Below, one piece after another: positions 46,700-56,900 of a DNA stretch of 64,000 nt (position 1 is the first letter of the stretch; the number at the start of each line of letters is the position of its first letter). The DNA is taken from assembly GCA_014904985.1 (NCBI GenBank), contig MU128946.1, positions 140,109-204,108 of the forward strand. Direction: 5' to 3'. A model generated the notes under the pieces. It saw only the letters and a list, made by a program, of their open reading frames with translations. It was not told the origin of the DNA and made no database searches. Source of the DNA: Hydnum rufescens UP504. Lineage: Eukaryota > Basidiomycota > Agaricomycetes > Cantharellales > Hydnaceae. The position numbers were made by a program, and so were the translations under genes.

Positions 46700-47500
46700 A
46701 TGTACATTGATCCTTGACAATGGGGAGTCTGGAAGTGGGGAGTCAAGAAGTGAGAACAGATGGGAATTTATTTATTTTTTGTTTTTTAGAGAAAATGACC
46801 AAAAAAAACAGACTGGGAACTCAATGGCAGTGGAGGAAGAGAAAAGTGGGAAGGGAGGAAAGCAAGAAAGAGGTGAACCAGAAAGAGATGAACAAGGAAG
46901 ACAAAAAAACAACTGGGGAGAGGCAAAATTTGATGAGGTCACCACAAAGAACCAAGATTGATTGAGACCATGGAAGGTTGGCATATTTGTACTCACTCTT
47001 GTCATCCTTGAGTTCCATCCATTCATTTTCATAAAGTTTCAGCTGAAGACTTTGTACAACTTGAGAGTATCATGCAATTGATTTGGGATTGGGGGTGAAA
47101 GTGCAGACAGAGGGGTGTGGTTGGGCAATGGCCCTAGCAAGTCCCAATAAATGAGGTGTGAATTGACAGTGGAGTTTGAACACAAAAAACAGGTTAGAAC
47201 ATTCCTCTTCTTAGGAGACAATATCTGCAGCAAGGGTGAAAATGCAAGAAAACTTATCAGCCTGTGTTTGTCCTTGGCCAGCCATAGCTTTCACATACAT
47301 ATTGATGGAATCCTGATGATTTTTGTTGGTCTCAAATTCAATCTCCTTCATTTTGTGACATTGGTCATTGAGGGACTGAGTTTGGCAAGTGAGTGCAGCT
47401 GTGACATTGTTAATCACTGTAATTTTGAATTTGTGGGAGTTGAGTGTGTGATGGGGAAGGGAAAGAATTTTCATTAGATCATCCATGTTGGATTTTCACT
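46700..47500 (-). pseudogene. Second copy of the unrecognised gene family (compare 25.1-28.0 kb)
   Basis: The minus frame 47486-47211 (91 codons) ends KAMAGQGQTQADKFSCIFTLAADIVS. A second block near 47080-46970 reads VQSLQLKLYENEWMELKDDKSEYKYANLP. In the remnant at 25.1-25.4 kb the equivalents are VSQTDRLSHIFIHAANI and IQYNLLDNKWAEFKKDPAAPYKLTDLP. The order is the same and residues agree at conserved spacing, so these are two copies of one family. Function is unknown. Stops separate the blocks. Confidence 0.5.
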
Positions 47501-47551
47501 TGTCATAAATAGCTCACATGAATGGATTCAATTTGGTCATGGTGGTTGCTC

Positions 47552-47937
47552 TATTACTTTGAAGTGAAGTAGACCATAAAACTGTGAGCACATTGTGGGA
47601 CTGGATTTTCTGAGACATTCATGGAGGGCACAATCTTGTCACTAGGCCCTTGATTGCTGCCAATTTGTAATTCTGGGGTCTGAGTGCATTGAGGGGTTGG
47701 ATCTTCTGAGACATTTGTGGAGGGCATGGCCCTTGATTGCCACCAATTGGCAATTCTGGGGTCTGAGCATCTTGGGGGACTGAGACATTCATGGAGGGCA
47801 TGATCCCCTTGTCACTAGGCCCTTGATTGCTGCCAATTTGCAATCTCCTGAAAAGTTTATATTGACTATACATAGTCTATGTATAGTCAATATAAATTTG
47901 CAAGAGGTTTTATGGTCTACTTCACTTCAAAGTAATA
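47552..47937. mobile_element. 386-bp element with perfect 31-bp inverted ends
   Basis: Left end TATTACTTTGAAGTGAAGTA (47552 on) and right end its exact reverse complement (to 47937), with 31 matching bases. Inside are three direct copies of a ~95-base phrase (TGAGACATTCATGGAGGGCA ... CCTTGATTGCTGCCAATTTG), the middle one shortened, and then a 41-base palindrome. No target duplication is evident and it is too short to code, so it is MITE-like. Confidence 0.75.
47856..47896. other. Perfect 41-base palindrome
   Basis: Arms TTTATATTGACTATACATAG and its exact reverse complement around a single central T. It lies between the last internal repeat and the right inverted end of the 386-bp element. 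AT-rich, so it could extrude as a cruciform. Confidence 0.9.
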
Positions 47938-48059
47938 TATTTCTCCACAAAGGAACCTGCTTACATAATTCTGGAACTTGCCAGAATTGCCAACACATTC
48001 TATATTATGGTTAAAATCAGTGTTCAGCTCAGATATTTCCCATATCTGAAGGGGTTCAT

Positions 48060-48206
48060 GATGTCAGGTAACTTGGGTGAAACCTGAACCTAACCTAACA
48101 TAGGTTTTCTTCAGGTTAGGTTCAGGTTTTGCCAATTGAGGAGTTTTGGGTTTTGATTAAGTTCAGGTTTGCCCAGATGGGGCCTGAACCTGACTTTGGC
48201 AACCAT
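48060..48206 (-). mobile_element. TIR element G3, fragment
   Basis: CAGGTTAGGTTCAGGTTTTG and CCTGAACCTGACTTTGGC, ending GGCAACCAT, which is the reversed start of G1 and G2. Only one end is certain. The other end and most of the interior are missing or degenerate. Confidence 0.6.
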
Positions 48207-48215
48207 AGTGTTCAC

Positions 48216-48887
48216 CAGACTCCTACCCATTCATTCGGCAGATACCTCATTTCTCCGAGAAATAACCGAAAAAGAGAAATGAGTTATCTTGCTGAACGAC
48301 TGGCACAACTTGTGTTGTGCCTTGTTGTTTCCGAGAATTTATCGACTCTCGTCTCAAGGAAAGGGTTGTTTGTGAAGTACTCCAGAGGTACCAATCCTTA
48401 GGTATAAACATGCAAATATAATGTAATACATGGAATTGAGGAATAAATGATAATACAAACTGAACTAAGCCTACACTACAGCAAATTTTAGTTTGACCTG
48501 CTCGGTACACCCGCATTCTTTTTGTTGACATCAGTATTCACATGGCACATGAATACTGATGTCAACAAAGAGAACGCGGGTGTACCGAGCAGGTCAAACT
48601 AAAACTTGCTGTAGTGTAGGCTTAGTTCAGTTTGTAGTCCCTTCCAATTTTATCATTTATTCCTCAATTCCATGTATTACATTATATTTGCATGTTTATA
48701 CCTAAGGATTGGTACCTCTGGAGTACTTCACAAACAACCCTTTCCTTGAGACGAGAGTCGATAAATTCTCGGAAACAACAAGGCACAACACAAGTTGTGC
48801 CAGTCGTTCGGCAAGATAACTCATTTCTCTTTTTTGGTTATTTCTCGGAGAAATGAGGTATCTGCTGAATGAATGGGTAGGAGCCTG
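48216..48887. mobile_element. P2: 672-bp fold-back element with 9-bp target duplication
   Basis: Starts CAGACTCCTACCCATTCATT and ends in the near-exact reverse complement AATGAATGGGTAGGAGCCTG. The arms are ~330 bases and meet near 48546-48552 (TATTCACATGGCACATGAATA). AGTGTTCAC flanks both sides (48207-48215 and 48888-48896). Both arms keep many CpGs (CTCCGAGAAATAACCG, TTATCGACTCTCG), so it is recent. Each arm can encode the same 40-residue peptide, which is a consequence of symmetry. A 9-base duplication is typical of Mutator-type transposition; no transposase is present. Confidence 0.88.
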
Positions 48888-48896
48888 AGTGTTCAC

Positions 48897-49567
48897 TTGG
48901 TCATATCCAAATTAAGGTTCAACTTTCAGGGGTCACCAGGTGGGGGCTTGGGACCCAGTTGGGGACTCATAAGTATGAATAATGGTGTGGTACTCACCTT
49001 AGACTGGGTTCCCAGGAAGTCCATAGTGGGTCTCATCATGAAAGAACTTAGCCTATTGCATAGCATGCTGCTCCAGCAGCACACAAAGGCATGAGTTCTG
49101 AAGAGGCAAAAAGTTACATTATCAGAGCTTGCTGGGTAAGCTAGTACTACAATCTACACTATTATGTAAGCAGAGAATCTAGCTAAACCCAGGGCAGCAC
49201 CAAACTCCCTGTGGGAGAAGCTTTCCACTGGTTATATGAAGAAAGGTGGAAAGAAAGGGAAAAGAAAGGTTCTAACAATAAAAGAATACAGGACTGGTGG
49301 GATAAGATGTAATGATGGAAGACTCTGTAGTTGCAGGAATTCCATGCTACTAATACATAGTAGTGCAATTTATCAGCTTTGTCATCTTTGTCCAATCTGA
49401 TGCTATCAATAAGGTGCCAGCCTTTCTCCCCTATCTCACCAGGGCATTGAGGGATTGGTTTTCTCTTTCAGTTGCCATTGTCATCATAAATTTTGAGCAT
49501 GGGTATGTATGGCAAATTTCAGTGGAAGAGTGCACACCTGAAAGTGGGCAGTGAGCAATGTTGAGAT
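48897..49567. other. Unassigned spacer
   Basis: No recognised gene. Short frames (49363-49554 plus, 49395-49183 minus) have no known motif. This continues the pre-insertion sequence of P2, from AGTGTTCACTTGGTC. Confidence 0.5.
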
Positions 49568-50072
49568 TGTCAGGGTGACACTGCTGTTGAGGCCACAAAC
49601 AGAAAGAGAGAGAAGAGGTGAATTAACCACACACACCTATCACAGTGGAAATCCTAAGCATACAGCAACAACCAAACAGCTATGCACAAGACTTGCACCT
49701 ATTGCAGTGGAAATCCTAAGAGATCAAAACTGAGGATCATCCAACTGTGAAGGGCTATAAATACTATTCCTTTGGTCACTTTTGTCTCTCTTTCACATGT
49801 GATTGTCCTCCATTATATTCTTATCTAACTTCCTTCACACTTCATACATTTGCCTCACCCTCGCATTCCACATTGACCATTCTAGTATTTAGTACTTTTT
49901 CCACCAATCTATATACATGTCCCAACATCTTCCTCAGTAGACCCATTGCTCATTGTCTCTCACCCAAGGAAGCCTTGAATACATCTCTGAACAGTCAGAG
50001 AAATGCTGCAACCTATCTTCATGTTCCCTCATTGTCTCAGATATGTCAATCCCTCCAAATGAGCTCCTGACA
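49568..50072 (-). mobile_element. Possible diverged relative of LTR C
   Basis: Starts TGTCAGGGTGACACTG and includes CAGTGGAAATCCTAAGAGATCAAAACTGAGG, which parallels CAG.GGAAATCCTGAGAGACCAAAGCTGAGG in family C. A plausible end is GAGCTCCTGACA at 50072. Flanks (GAGAT/ATCTG) do not form a direct duplication, so the limits are uncertain. Confidence 0.45.
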
Positions 50073-50339
50073 ATCTGTCCAAAATATTCATCTCAGTAAA
50101 TCACTTCTACCAATATCAATCATATACCTTTGATCCTAGATATTCAACAGGTGACAAATCCCTCACAAGCACATCCTGATCCACACTTTTGATGTTGTCA
50201 GGTATTTCTCTCAACTCCACCATCAAAGGGTATGTCCCTGATTGCTTTCAAAACTCATACTGCTCCATTGTGTGATGCAGAGAGTTCACCTTTGTGGTCA
50301 TCTGATGTCCAAGCCTCATCATCCAGCCCCACAATTCTA
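50073..50339. other. Spacer without recognised features
   Basis: C/T-rich plus strand, no convincing frame or element. Confidence 0.4.
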
Positions 50340-50705
50340 ACACCCAGTGAAAGCCCCACATGTATTTCATAGTAGGTGATATGAATTTAATAGTAGGTGA
50401 ACAGGATTTGATAGTAGGTGGACAGGATTTGATAGTAGGTACTAGGAATTTGATAGTAGGTGAACAGGATTTGATAGTGGGTGCTATGGATTTCATAGTA
50501 GGTACTAGGAATTTCATAGTAGGTGATATCCAGTCATTAGTAGGTGATGTGGATTCCATAGTAGGTACTAGTTATCTACCATAGCAGGTGGTACAGGATG
50601 TCATTCTGTAGCATCCAGGAATAGCAGGTGATAACCTGCTACCAAGATACTCTTCAAAGGGGGGGTTTCATACATTGAAATTGGACCTTCAAGGGGTCAT
50701 ACTAG
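50340..50705 (-). repeat. Second, inverted copy of the 21-bp minisatellite unit
   Basis: Ten to twelve units of GATTTGATAGTAGGTGAACAG-type sequence. Read on the minus strand they become ACCTACTATGAAATCC, matching CACCTGCTATGGACATCC of the array at 41870. The flank at 50676-50700 (reversed: TGACCCCTTGAAGGTCCAAT) matches the leader at 41781. So this is the same repeat-bearing unit in opposite orientation, much shorter. Confidence 0.8.
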
Positions 50706-50917
50706 TTTCCCTAAGCTGTAGAAACTCTGTCAAGAGGACTCTACTTATCCAAATCACCTCCCTCACTCTATATACTCCCAATCTCCCACTGACAATCACA
50801 CAATGATCACTGAATATCAAACAATACCCATGGAAGACACTGTTAAAACCTCCCTTTCCACCACAGCAGTCTTCTAGAAGCTCCTGAAACACAGGGGGCT
50901 CTATCCTCTGACACATC
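50706..50917. other. Unassigned flank of the copia insertion
   Basis: No gene recognised. It ends with the target copy ACATC at 50913-50917. Confidence 0.5.
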
Positions 50918-51040
50918 TGTCAGCGGATTGGGTCCGCAGACGATCCCGATCGTATCCTGTCCATATTTAGATACGTGGCCCCGTCGTGTATATACGTATT
51001 ATGTAACGTATTCGGCTCTTGCCAACCAGTTTTTTCAACA
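50918..51040 (+). mobile_element. Copia 5' LTR
   Basis: TGTCAGCGGATTGGGTCCGC ... TTTTTTCAACA. It differs from the 3' LTR only by three G-to-A changes, each at a CpG. GGTTATGGGCCC follows directly and is the candidate primer-binding site; I could not assign the tRNA. Confidence 0.9.
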
Positions 51041-51105
51041 GGTTATGGGCCCATGCGCCCTGTAGCATATACCACCTTCTAAGCTAGTACCTGCCACCCG
51101 CCACC

Positions 51106-51936
51106 ATGTCAAATGTTAATGCCCTCCTGGCTGCTGTAGCCAAGTTGTCTGGAGCAGATAACTACTATGACTGGGCTTTTCAGATGCAGCTCATCATGAT
51201 GCACTCAGGCTGCTGGGGGGTTGTTAATGGCTCGGTTTCCAGACCCCACCACACTGATCTCGCGCGTCTTGAGGATTGGAATGCCAAATCTGCAGACGGC
51301 TATACTGCTATTGGCCTGACACTGAACCCGGACCAAACGATTCATATTCGTAACTGCGCTGATGCACCGTCGGCATGGAGTGCCCTCGAACAACTCTATT
51401 TGCGAAACTCGGCTGCCAATCGAATTGCCATTAAGCAGCGAATGCAAAACACACGGCTTGCCCCTGGAGACACAGTAGGGGACTACCTGAATACCATCAC
51501 CACCTATGCGAACCAACTCCGATCCATGGGGATCACTGTGAGTGATCAAGATATCACTGACATCCTCCTTGCAAACCTCCCCCCCTCCTACGACTCTGTT
51601 GCCACTGCCCTCATCATCCGTCATGGGCGACCTACCATATCCGAAGTGTCAGCTGCTCTCCTCGAGTATGAGATGCAGCTAAAAGAGGGTGAACTCAATT
51701 ACCGAATCACTGCGAATGTTGCCAAAAGTGGCCGTGGGAACCCTAGTGGAGTAAAGACCCCGGCGGACTTGAAGTCAGCAAACTCAAAGCCGGCAGACGA
51801 CACCAAGAAGGGTAACCGTTGTTACCGCTGTCAACAGCCTGGCCACTTTGTGCGTGACTGTATGGCCCCTGCCCCCATTCATGCCGAAACTGCTACCGTT
51901 GCAGTTGCCAATAGCAAATCTATTGAGCTGTTCTAA
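51106..51936 (+). CDS. Gag polyprotein of a non-autonomous copia element
   Basis: A 276-residue intact frame. Residues ~10-110 resemble the N-terminal copia gag domain (LSGADNYYDWAFQMQ, then WSALEQLYLRNSAANRIAIK). Residues ~110-200 match the UBN2-type gag core (MQNTRLAPGDTVGDYLNTI, LLANLPPSYDSVATAL). A Lys/Ser-rich linker leads to one CCHC zinc knuckle, CYRCQQPGHFVRDC, at residues 239-252, which would bind element RNA. The ATG context is CCACCATGTC, good for eukaryotic initiation, 65 bases after the LTR. The frame ends ELF-stop with no pol fusion, where copia elements normally continue into protease. Gag should assemble cytoplasmic particles. Confidence 0.93.
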   Translation: MSNVNALLAAVAKLSGADNYYDWAFQMQLIMMHSGCWGVVNGSVSRPHHTDLARLEDWNAKSADGYTAIGLTLNPDQTIHIRNCADAPSAWSALEQLYLRNSAANRIAIKQRMQNTRLAPGDTVGDYLNTITTYANQLRSMGITVSDQDITDILLANLPPSYDSVATALIIRHGRPTISEVSAALLEYEMQLKEGELNYRITANVAKSGRGNPSGVKTPADLKSANSKPADDTKKGNRCYRCQQPGHFVRDCMAPAPIHAETATVAVANSKSIELF

Positions 51937-52434
51937 AAGAGTACTCGGATGTACTCACATCATGTTTTCTTTTGGGTGGGATGGAGGTGGTGCCCAGGCG
52001 AGGGGATTGCCATGGATCCGGCTCATCGATCGGGGTGCGTGGAGGGGATTTGGATGTCCAGCTCTCGGCACATGACACTATCAAGACATCCACCATTACT
52101 CGCGCGAGGGAGATTGGAACTCTCGGCTCACGGTACTTGCGATTGTGGGGTAATTATTGCCATGTCTCTGTTCTTTAATCCAGTGGGAGTATATACCTGC
52201 TGCCTCATCTTTTCTGTTCTTCATCTTTTTGTCTCGCTCATCCCAGTCCATTTGCTCCAGTGGGAGTTCTCTGCTCAATATTGCATTTTTTCACTCAAGT
52301 GGGAGCAAATTGCCTTTTATTTTCTTGCCTTTTCCTACTTCAGTGGGAGCACTCCTCTTGTCCCCCCCATTTTTCCTTGCATTCTCTTTGTTTATTGCTA
52401 CACCCCACCCGATCATTATCGCTGCGAGTGGGAG
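51937..52434 (+). promoter_or_regulatory. Copia 3' untranslated region with five AGTGGGAG boxes
   Basis: AGTGGGAG occurs at 52182-52189, 52259-52266, 52298-52305, 52342-52349 and 52427-52434. The last touches the 3' LTR and is in the polypurine-tract position. The spacers are C/T-rich. Frames from 51949 to 52430 are open but resemble nothing and cross the LTR, so I do not call them. A residue of protease (SSSRHMT at about 52060) is possible but weak. Confidence 0.7.
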
Positions 52435-52557
52435 TGTCAGCGGATTGGGTCCGCAGACGATCCCGATCGTATCCTGTCCGTATTTAGATACGTGGCCCCG
52501 TCGTGTATATACGTATTATGTAACGTATTCGGCTCTTGCCGACCAGTTTTTTCGACA
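52435..52557 (+). mobile_element. Copia 3' LTR
   Basis: 123 bases ending TTTTTTCGACA. It retains 14 CpGs, whereas the 5' copy retains 11. It carries a TATATA-type box (GTATATACG). Confidence 0.9.
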
Positions 52558-52562
52558 ACATC

Positions 52563-53589
52563 TCCCTCATCACCCCAAAATTTCCAAAGAGAACTATCAA
52601 GAATTCAATACCTTGACAGCTCCCTCCCCCCTCCCCCCATGTGTGCTTGAATTGAAAATAATACTTACTGTTCACAATACAGCCCATCCAGCAACATGAA
52701 AATCCCTTGGTAAATTTTGCCATGCTCCAAACAACACAGACCTGTCCTCCTTTCTCCTAACTCGCATCCCCCACCCAGAACACTACCTTTGAACCATCAA
52801 AATTCATTTGCTGTCCCTGCCATCAGGCACTACACTGGTAGATCTACTAGGGTTGCACCCCAAGTTTCACATTATCCCTTAATTTGTCATTGGCAAGCAT
52901 CTAAATCTTCCCATACAATTCAGACCATCAGGCACACTGCAAGCAATCCCCCATGCTTTTCCTGACTCCCAGCTTGACTGCACTTCCCTCATCCTTCAAC
53001 AGAATCCTCCAAAATCCACCCCTTCCCAAATCTAGTTTCCACTCACCTTTAAGTTGCTCACTTTTCAATTCAAATCATGTCCCTGGTCAAAATAGCTGGG
53101 CACCAGGTTCCTGGTTTCTACTACCTGTTTGGGCTGAGTTATGTTGTTGCCTCTGAACATCATGTGCAACCCCCAGGGCCCCCACTTCTGGGGTCTTCAG
53201 GCCATTTCTGCTCCCCACTGCCCACAACTCATCTCACAGCCTAATCAACCTACTAATTCTCCAAATCAATCATTTTCAATCAAATCCATCTCCCTCATTT
53301 CCACTACTGCTGCCCCAAAGCTGGGCATGCCAATACTCCTGGTCTGAGCCAGGTCATCAGATCCCATCTCTGCATCTTATGTAATCCATCTCACCTAGAC
53401 TCTTGGGCATTACTTAGCATGAAACTCTCCTGTCTACTCCAGTATCCCGCACTAAACTTCTTACCCCATAAGCTGGGTAAAAAAAAACACACTTCCCCCC
53501 TGTCCAACTCCTCACCCCAGCAGCCATTTTGAAAGCATACATGACAGAACATCCATTAACTCACTGCACCACCTCCCTGAGCTTTTTTC
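52563..53589. other. Unassigned flank between copia and P3
   Basis: C-rich plus strand with short proline/serine-rich frames of no known family, so probably non-coding. It ends with CTTTTTTC (53582-53589), the candidate target copy of P3. Confidence 0.5.
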
Positions 53590-53797
53590 CACCTAACACA
53601 CCCTCAAAAAGGTACCTCTTAGGTGGGTTCCAGTTGCATTGGTGACCTAAGAGGTGGTTTTTATATAGGCATGTGCAGCACCTAAAGGTGTTCAAAAGAT
53701 GAAAATTTTCTAAGTCCCTATAATAGGCATGCCTATCTGTGCCCACAGGTGAGGTGCACTCTAGGCTTTTTAACTATTTGATAGGCATTCTGGGGTT

Positions 53798-53997
53798 GAT
53801 TTAGGCATGCCTAAATCAGTTGTGTCTAATGATGTCTAGAGCTTAATTATTGACTTTGAATTGAAGAGGCCTATCTAGGGTTGATTTAGACATGCCTAAA
53901 TCAGTGATGTCTAGTGATGTGTAGAGTCAGGTGCTGCTCCAGGGGTTTTACAATGACTTGATGGACACCCTGCAGTTGATTTAGGCATGCCTAAATC
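53798..53997. repeat. Left-arm set of 20-bp palindromes
   Basis: GATTTAGGCATGCCTAAATC, a perfect 20-base palindrome, at 53798-53817 and 53978-53997, with a one-mismatch copy at 53883-53902. Each is followed by CAG(T/C)TGTGTCTAATGATGTCTAGAG-type sequence. Confidence 0.85.
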
Positions 53998-56900
53998 AGC
54001 TGTGTCTAGTCATGTCTAGAGCTTGCTATATCTCATTAGAGTTTCCTGGTGTGTCCATGAGGGCTTAGTATGCAGTGTGTCTACTAGTGGATAAATTAGA
54101 CCAGGTTGACCATCACCAGGAGGTGTCTAATTGTGTGCCTAAGCAAGTCTGAGCATGTCTAGGGCTGTCTAAGCTTGTCTGGGCATGTCTAGGTGTCTAG
54201 GCAGGTAACTTGGGACTGAGTTTAGTACAAATATTATGTAATTATCCCTAAATGGTATCCAGTTACATAATACATGTATCCTATCTTAAAAAAATGCCAA
54301 AATGCGGAAATTAAATGAAGCACATCCAAAGAATATTTAGGCATCCAGCCCAATGGTGGCCAGGACCAGGGGGAGCCTGGGATGGATGGATGGACCCCTG
54401 GGGACCCTGATAAAGCAAAAAAATCAGGCCCAGGGCCAATGCTTAATCCCTGAAACAATGAGGGCAGGAAGAACAGCTCTGGAACCACTGGAAGTTGCCA
54501 AAATATAAGTGCTGAGTGGATCAGTCTGAAGTTTGGCACATGACTAGAGACTATCTGGCATAAACCATATTAAAATTCGAGCAAAATTCATGCATTAGTT
54601 ATTGAGATATGAGGCAAACAAGTTTGGATATTGAAAATTGATTTCCTCCTCCTGTAGAATAGCTGGGACTTGAAAATTTACAGGGAGCATAAAATATAGT
54701 TTACTAATTATGTGCCAAACATTATCCAATCCATCCAGGCTAAGGCAGTGAACTGGACAGGGGGTACCAGAACCACCAGAACTTTCCAAAAAAGAACCAC
54801 TGTGCAGATTGCTCTGAAAATTGGCACATGATTAGAAGCTGCTTAGGAAAAAATCATAGTAAATATTTCAGCCATACCCATCCACTAGTTATGGAGTTAT
54901 GGGCCAAACAAGTTTGGCATTGAAAATTAATTTACTCCCCCTACAGACAGGATCTGAACTTGAATTTTACATGGGGTATGGCCATATGATGAACTACATA
55001 TGTGCCAAAAATCAGCTTTTTTTGTTTACTTTTAGGCATGCCACTCCCCTGACAGGAAAAAAGGGAACAAAACCCTACCATGAATGTGAGCCACTCCACC
55101 TCAGGCCTAAACTGGGTGGAATAAGCTTTGATTAGTATGACCCTGACTATATCCCAAAATAGAATGAATTGGATGTGTGGAAGTGCCTGAAATTGAGGGG
55201 GAGGGGGAGGAAGGTCAAAAGGGAATTACATCAAATGTAGAGCTGGGGTGGCTCTGATATTATACCATGAGTCTAGCCACATATATAGGGAGTACACATA
55301 CCAAATTTCACTATATACTGTACCTCCAACCCCCAAATTGAATAGATCTAGAATATTTCTTGAATAACTCAATCAATATTGCATGGGATGTTCTGAAATT
55401 TGAATCATACACTGTTACATACTACTACTACAGATAGCAACAACTTTCATACAGATTGGATCACTGAGTGAAGCAGGGGGAGGGGAGAATCTTGGTCATG
55501 TGACCAATGTCAAAAGTGCTTAGAATGGGCTGAAATTTTGGGCCTGAGCCTTAAATGGTGACCAGCTGTGGCCTACAAATAATGGGAGTGATTGGAGCTC
55601 TGGAAGTGCCCCAATTGGAGGGGGTATGTCAGTGAAACTTGAAAATATATGGAAACTCTCACACGGAGTTGATGAAATTCACTTGGTCACAAAGCATTAT
55701 ATCCAAATTCAGATTCATCCAGTGTGAGTTCATAATATTTCAAGTTCACTGACATACCCCCTCCAATTGGACTTCCAGAGCTCCAATCACTCCCATTATT
55801 TGTAGCCACAGCTGGTCACCATTTAAGGCTCAGGCCCAAAATTTCAGCCCATTCTAAGCACTTTTGACATTGGTCACATGACCAAGATCTCCCCTCCCCC
55901 TGCTTCACTCAGTGATCCAATCTGTATGAAAGTTGTTGCTATCTGTAGTAGTAGTATGTAACAGTGTATGATTCAAATTCAGAACATCCCATGCAATATT
56001 GATTGAGTTATTCAGAAATATTCTAGATCTATTCAATTTGGGGTTGGAGTACAGTATAGTGAAATTTGGTATGTGTACTCCCTATATATGTGCTAGACTC
56101 ATGGTATAATATCAGAGCCACCCCAGCTCTACATTTGATGTAATTCCCTTTTGACCTTCCTCCCCCTCCCCCTCAATTTCAGGCACTTCCACACATCCAA
56201 TTCATTCTATTTTGGGATATAGTCAGGGTCATACTAATCAAAGCTTATTCCACCCAGTTTAGGCCTGAGGTGGAGTGGCTCACATTCATGGTAGGGTTTT
56301 GTTCCCTTTTTTCCTGTCAGGGGAGTGGCATGCCTAAAAGTAAACAAAAAAAGCTGATTTTTGGCACATATGTAGTTCATCATATGGCCATACCCCATGT
56401 AAAATTTCAAGTTCAGATCCTGTCTGTAGGGGGAGTAAATTAATTTTCAATGCCCAAACTTGTTTGGCCCATAACTCCATAACTAGTGGATGGGTATGGC
56501 TGAAATATTTATATGATTTTTTCCTAAGCAGCTTCTAATCATGTGCCAATTTTCAGAGCAATCTGCACAGTGGTTCTTTTTTGGAAAGTTCTGGTGGTTC
56601 TGGTACCCCCTGTCCAGTTCACTGCCTTAGCCTGGATGGATTGGGATAATGTTTGGCACATAATTAGTAAACTATATTTTTATGCTCCCTGTAAATTTTC
56701 AAGTCCCCAGCTATTCTACAGGAGGAGGAAATCAATTTTCAATATCCAAACTTGTTTGCCTCATATCTCAATAACTAATGCATGAATTTTGCTCGAATTT
56801 TAATATGGTTTATGGCCAGATAGTCTCTAGTCATGTGCCAAACTTCAGACCGATCCACTCAGCACTTAGATTTTGGCAACTTCCAGTGGTTCCAGAGCTG

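Larger units (their letters stand above)
50918..52557 (+). mobile_element. Gag-only Ty1/copia-type element with intact ends
   Basis: A 1640-base element with 123-base LTRs (50918-51040 and 52435-52557), flanked by ACATC on both sides (50913-50917 and 52558-52562). It encodes an uninterrupted gag but no protease, integrase or reverse transcriptase. It must therefore depend on enzymes from a full-length relative. CpG density is far above the surroundings and the two LTRs differ at only three positions, so insertion is recent. Confidence 0.92.

Noticed and set aside
51949..52699. 233- and 180-codon frames after copia gag
   Set aside because: They cross the 3' LTR into flanking DNA and have no pol motifs; the region is better explained as untranslated sequence with repeated purine boxes.
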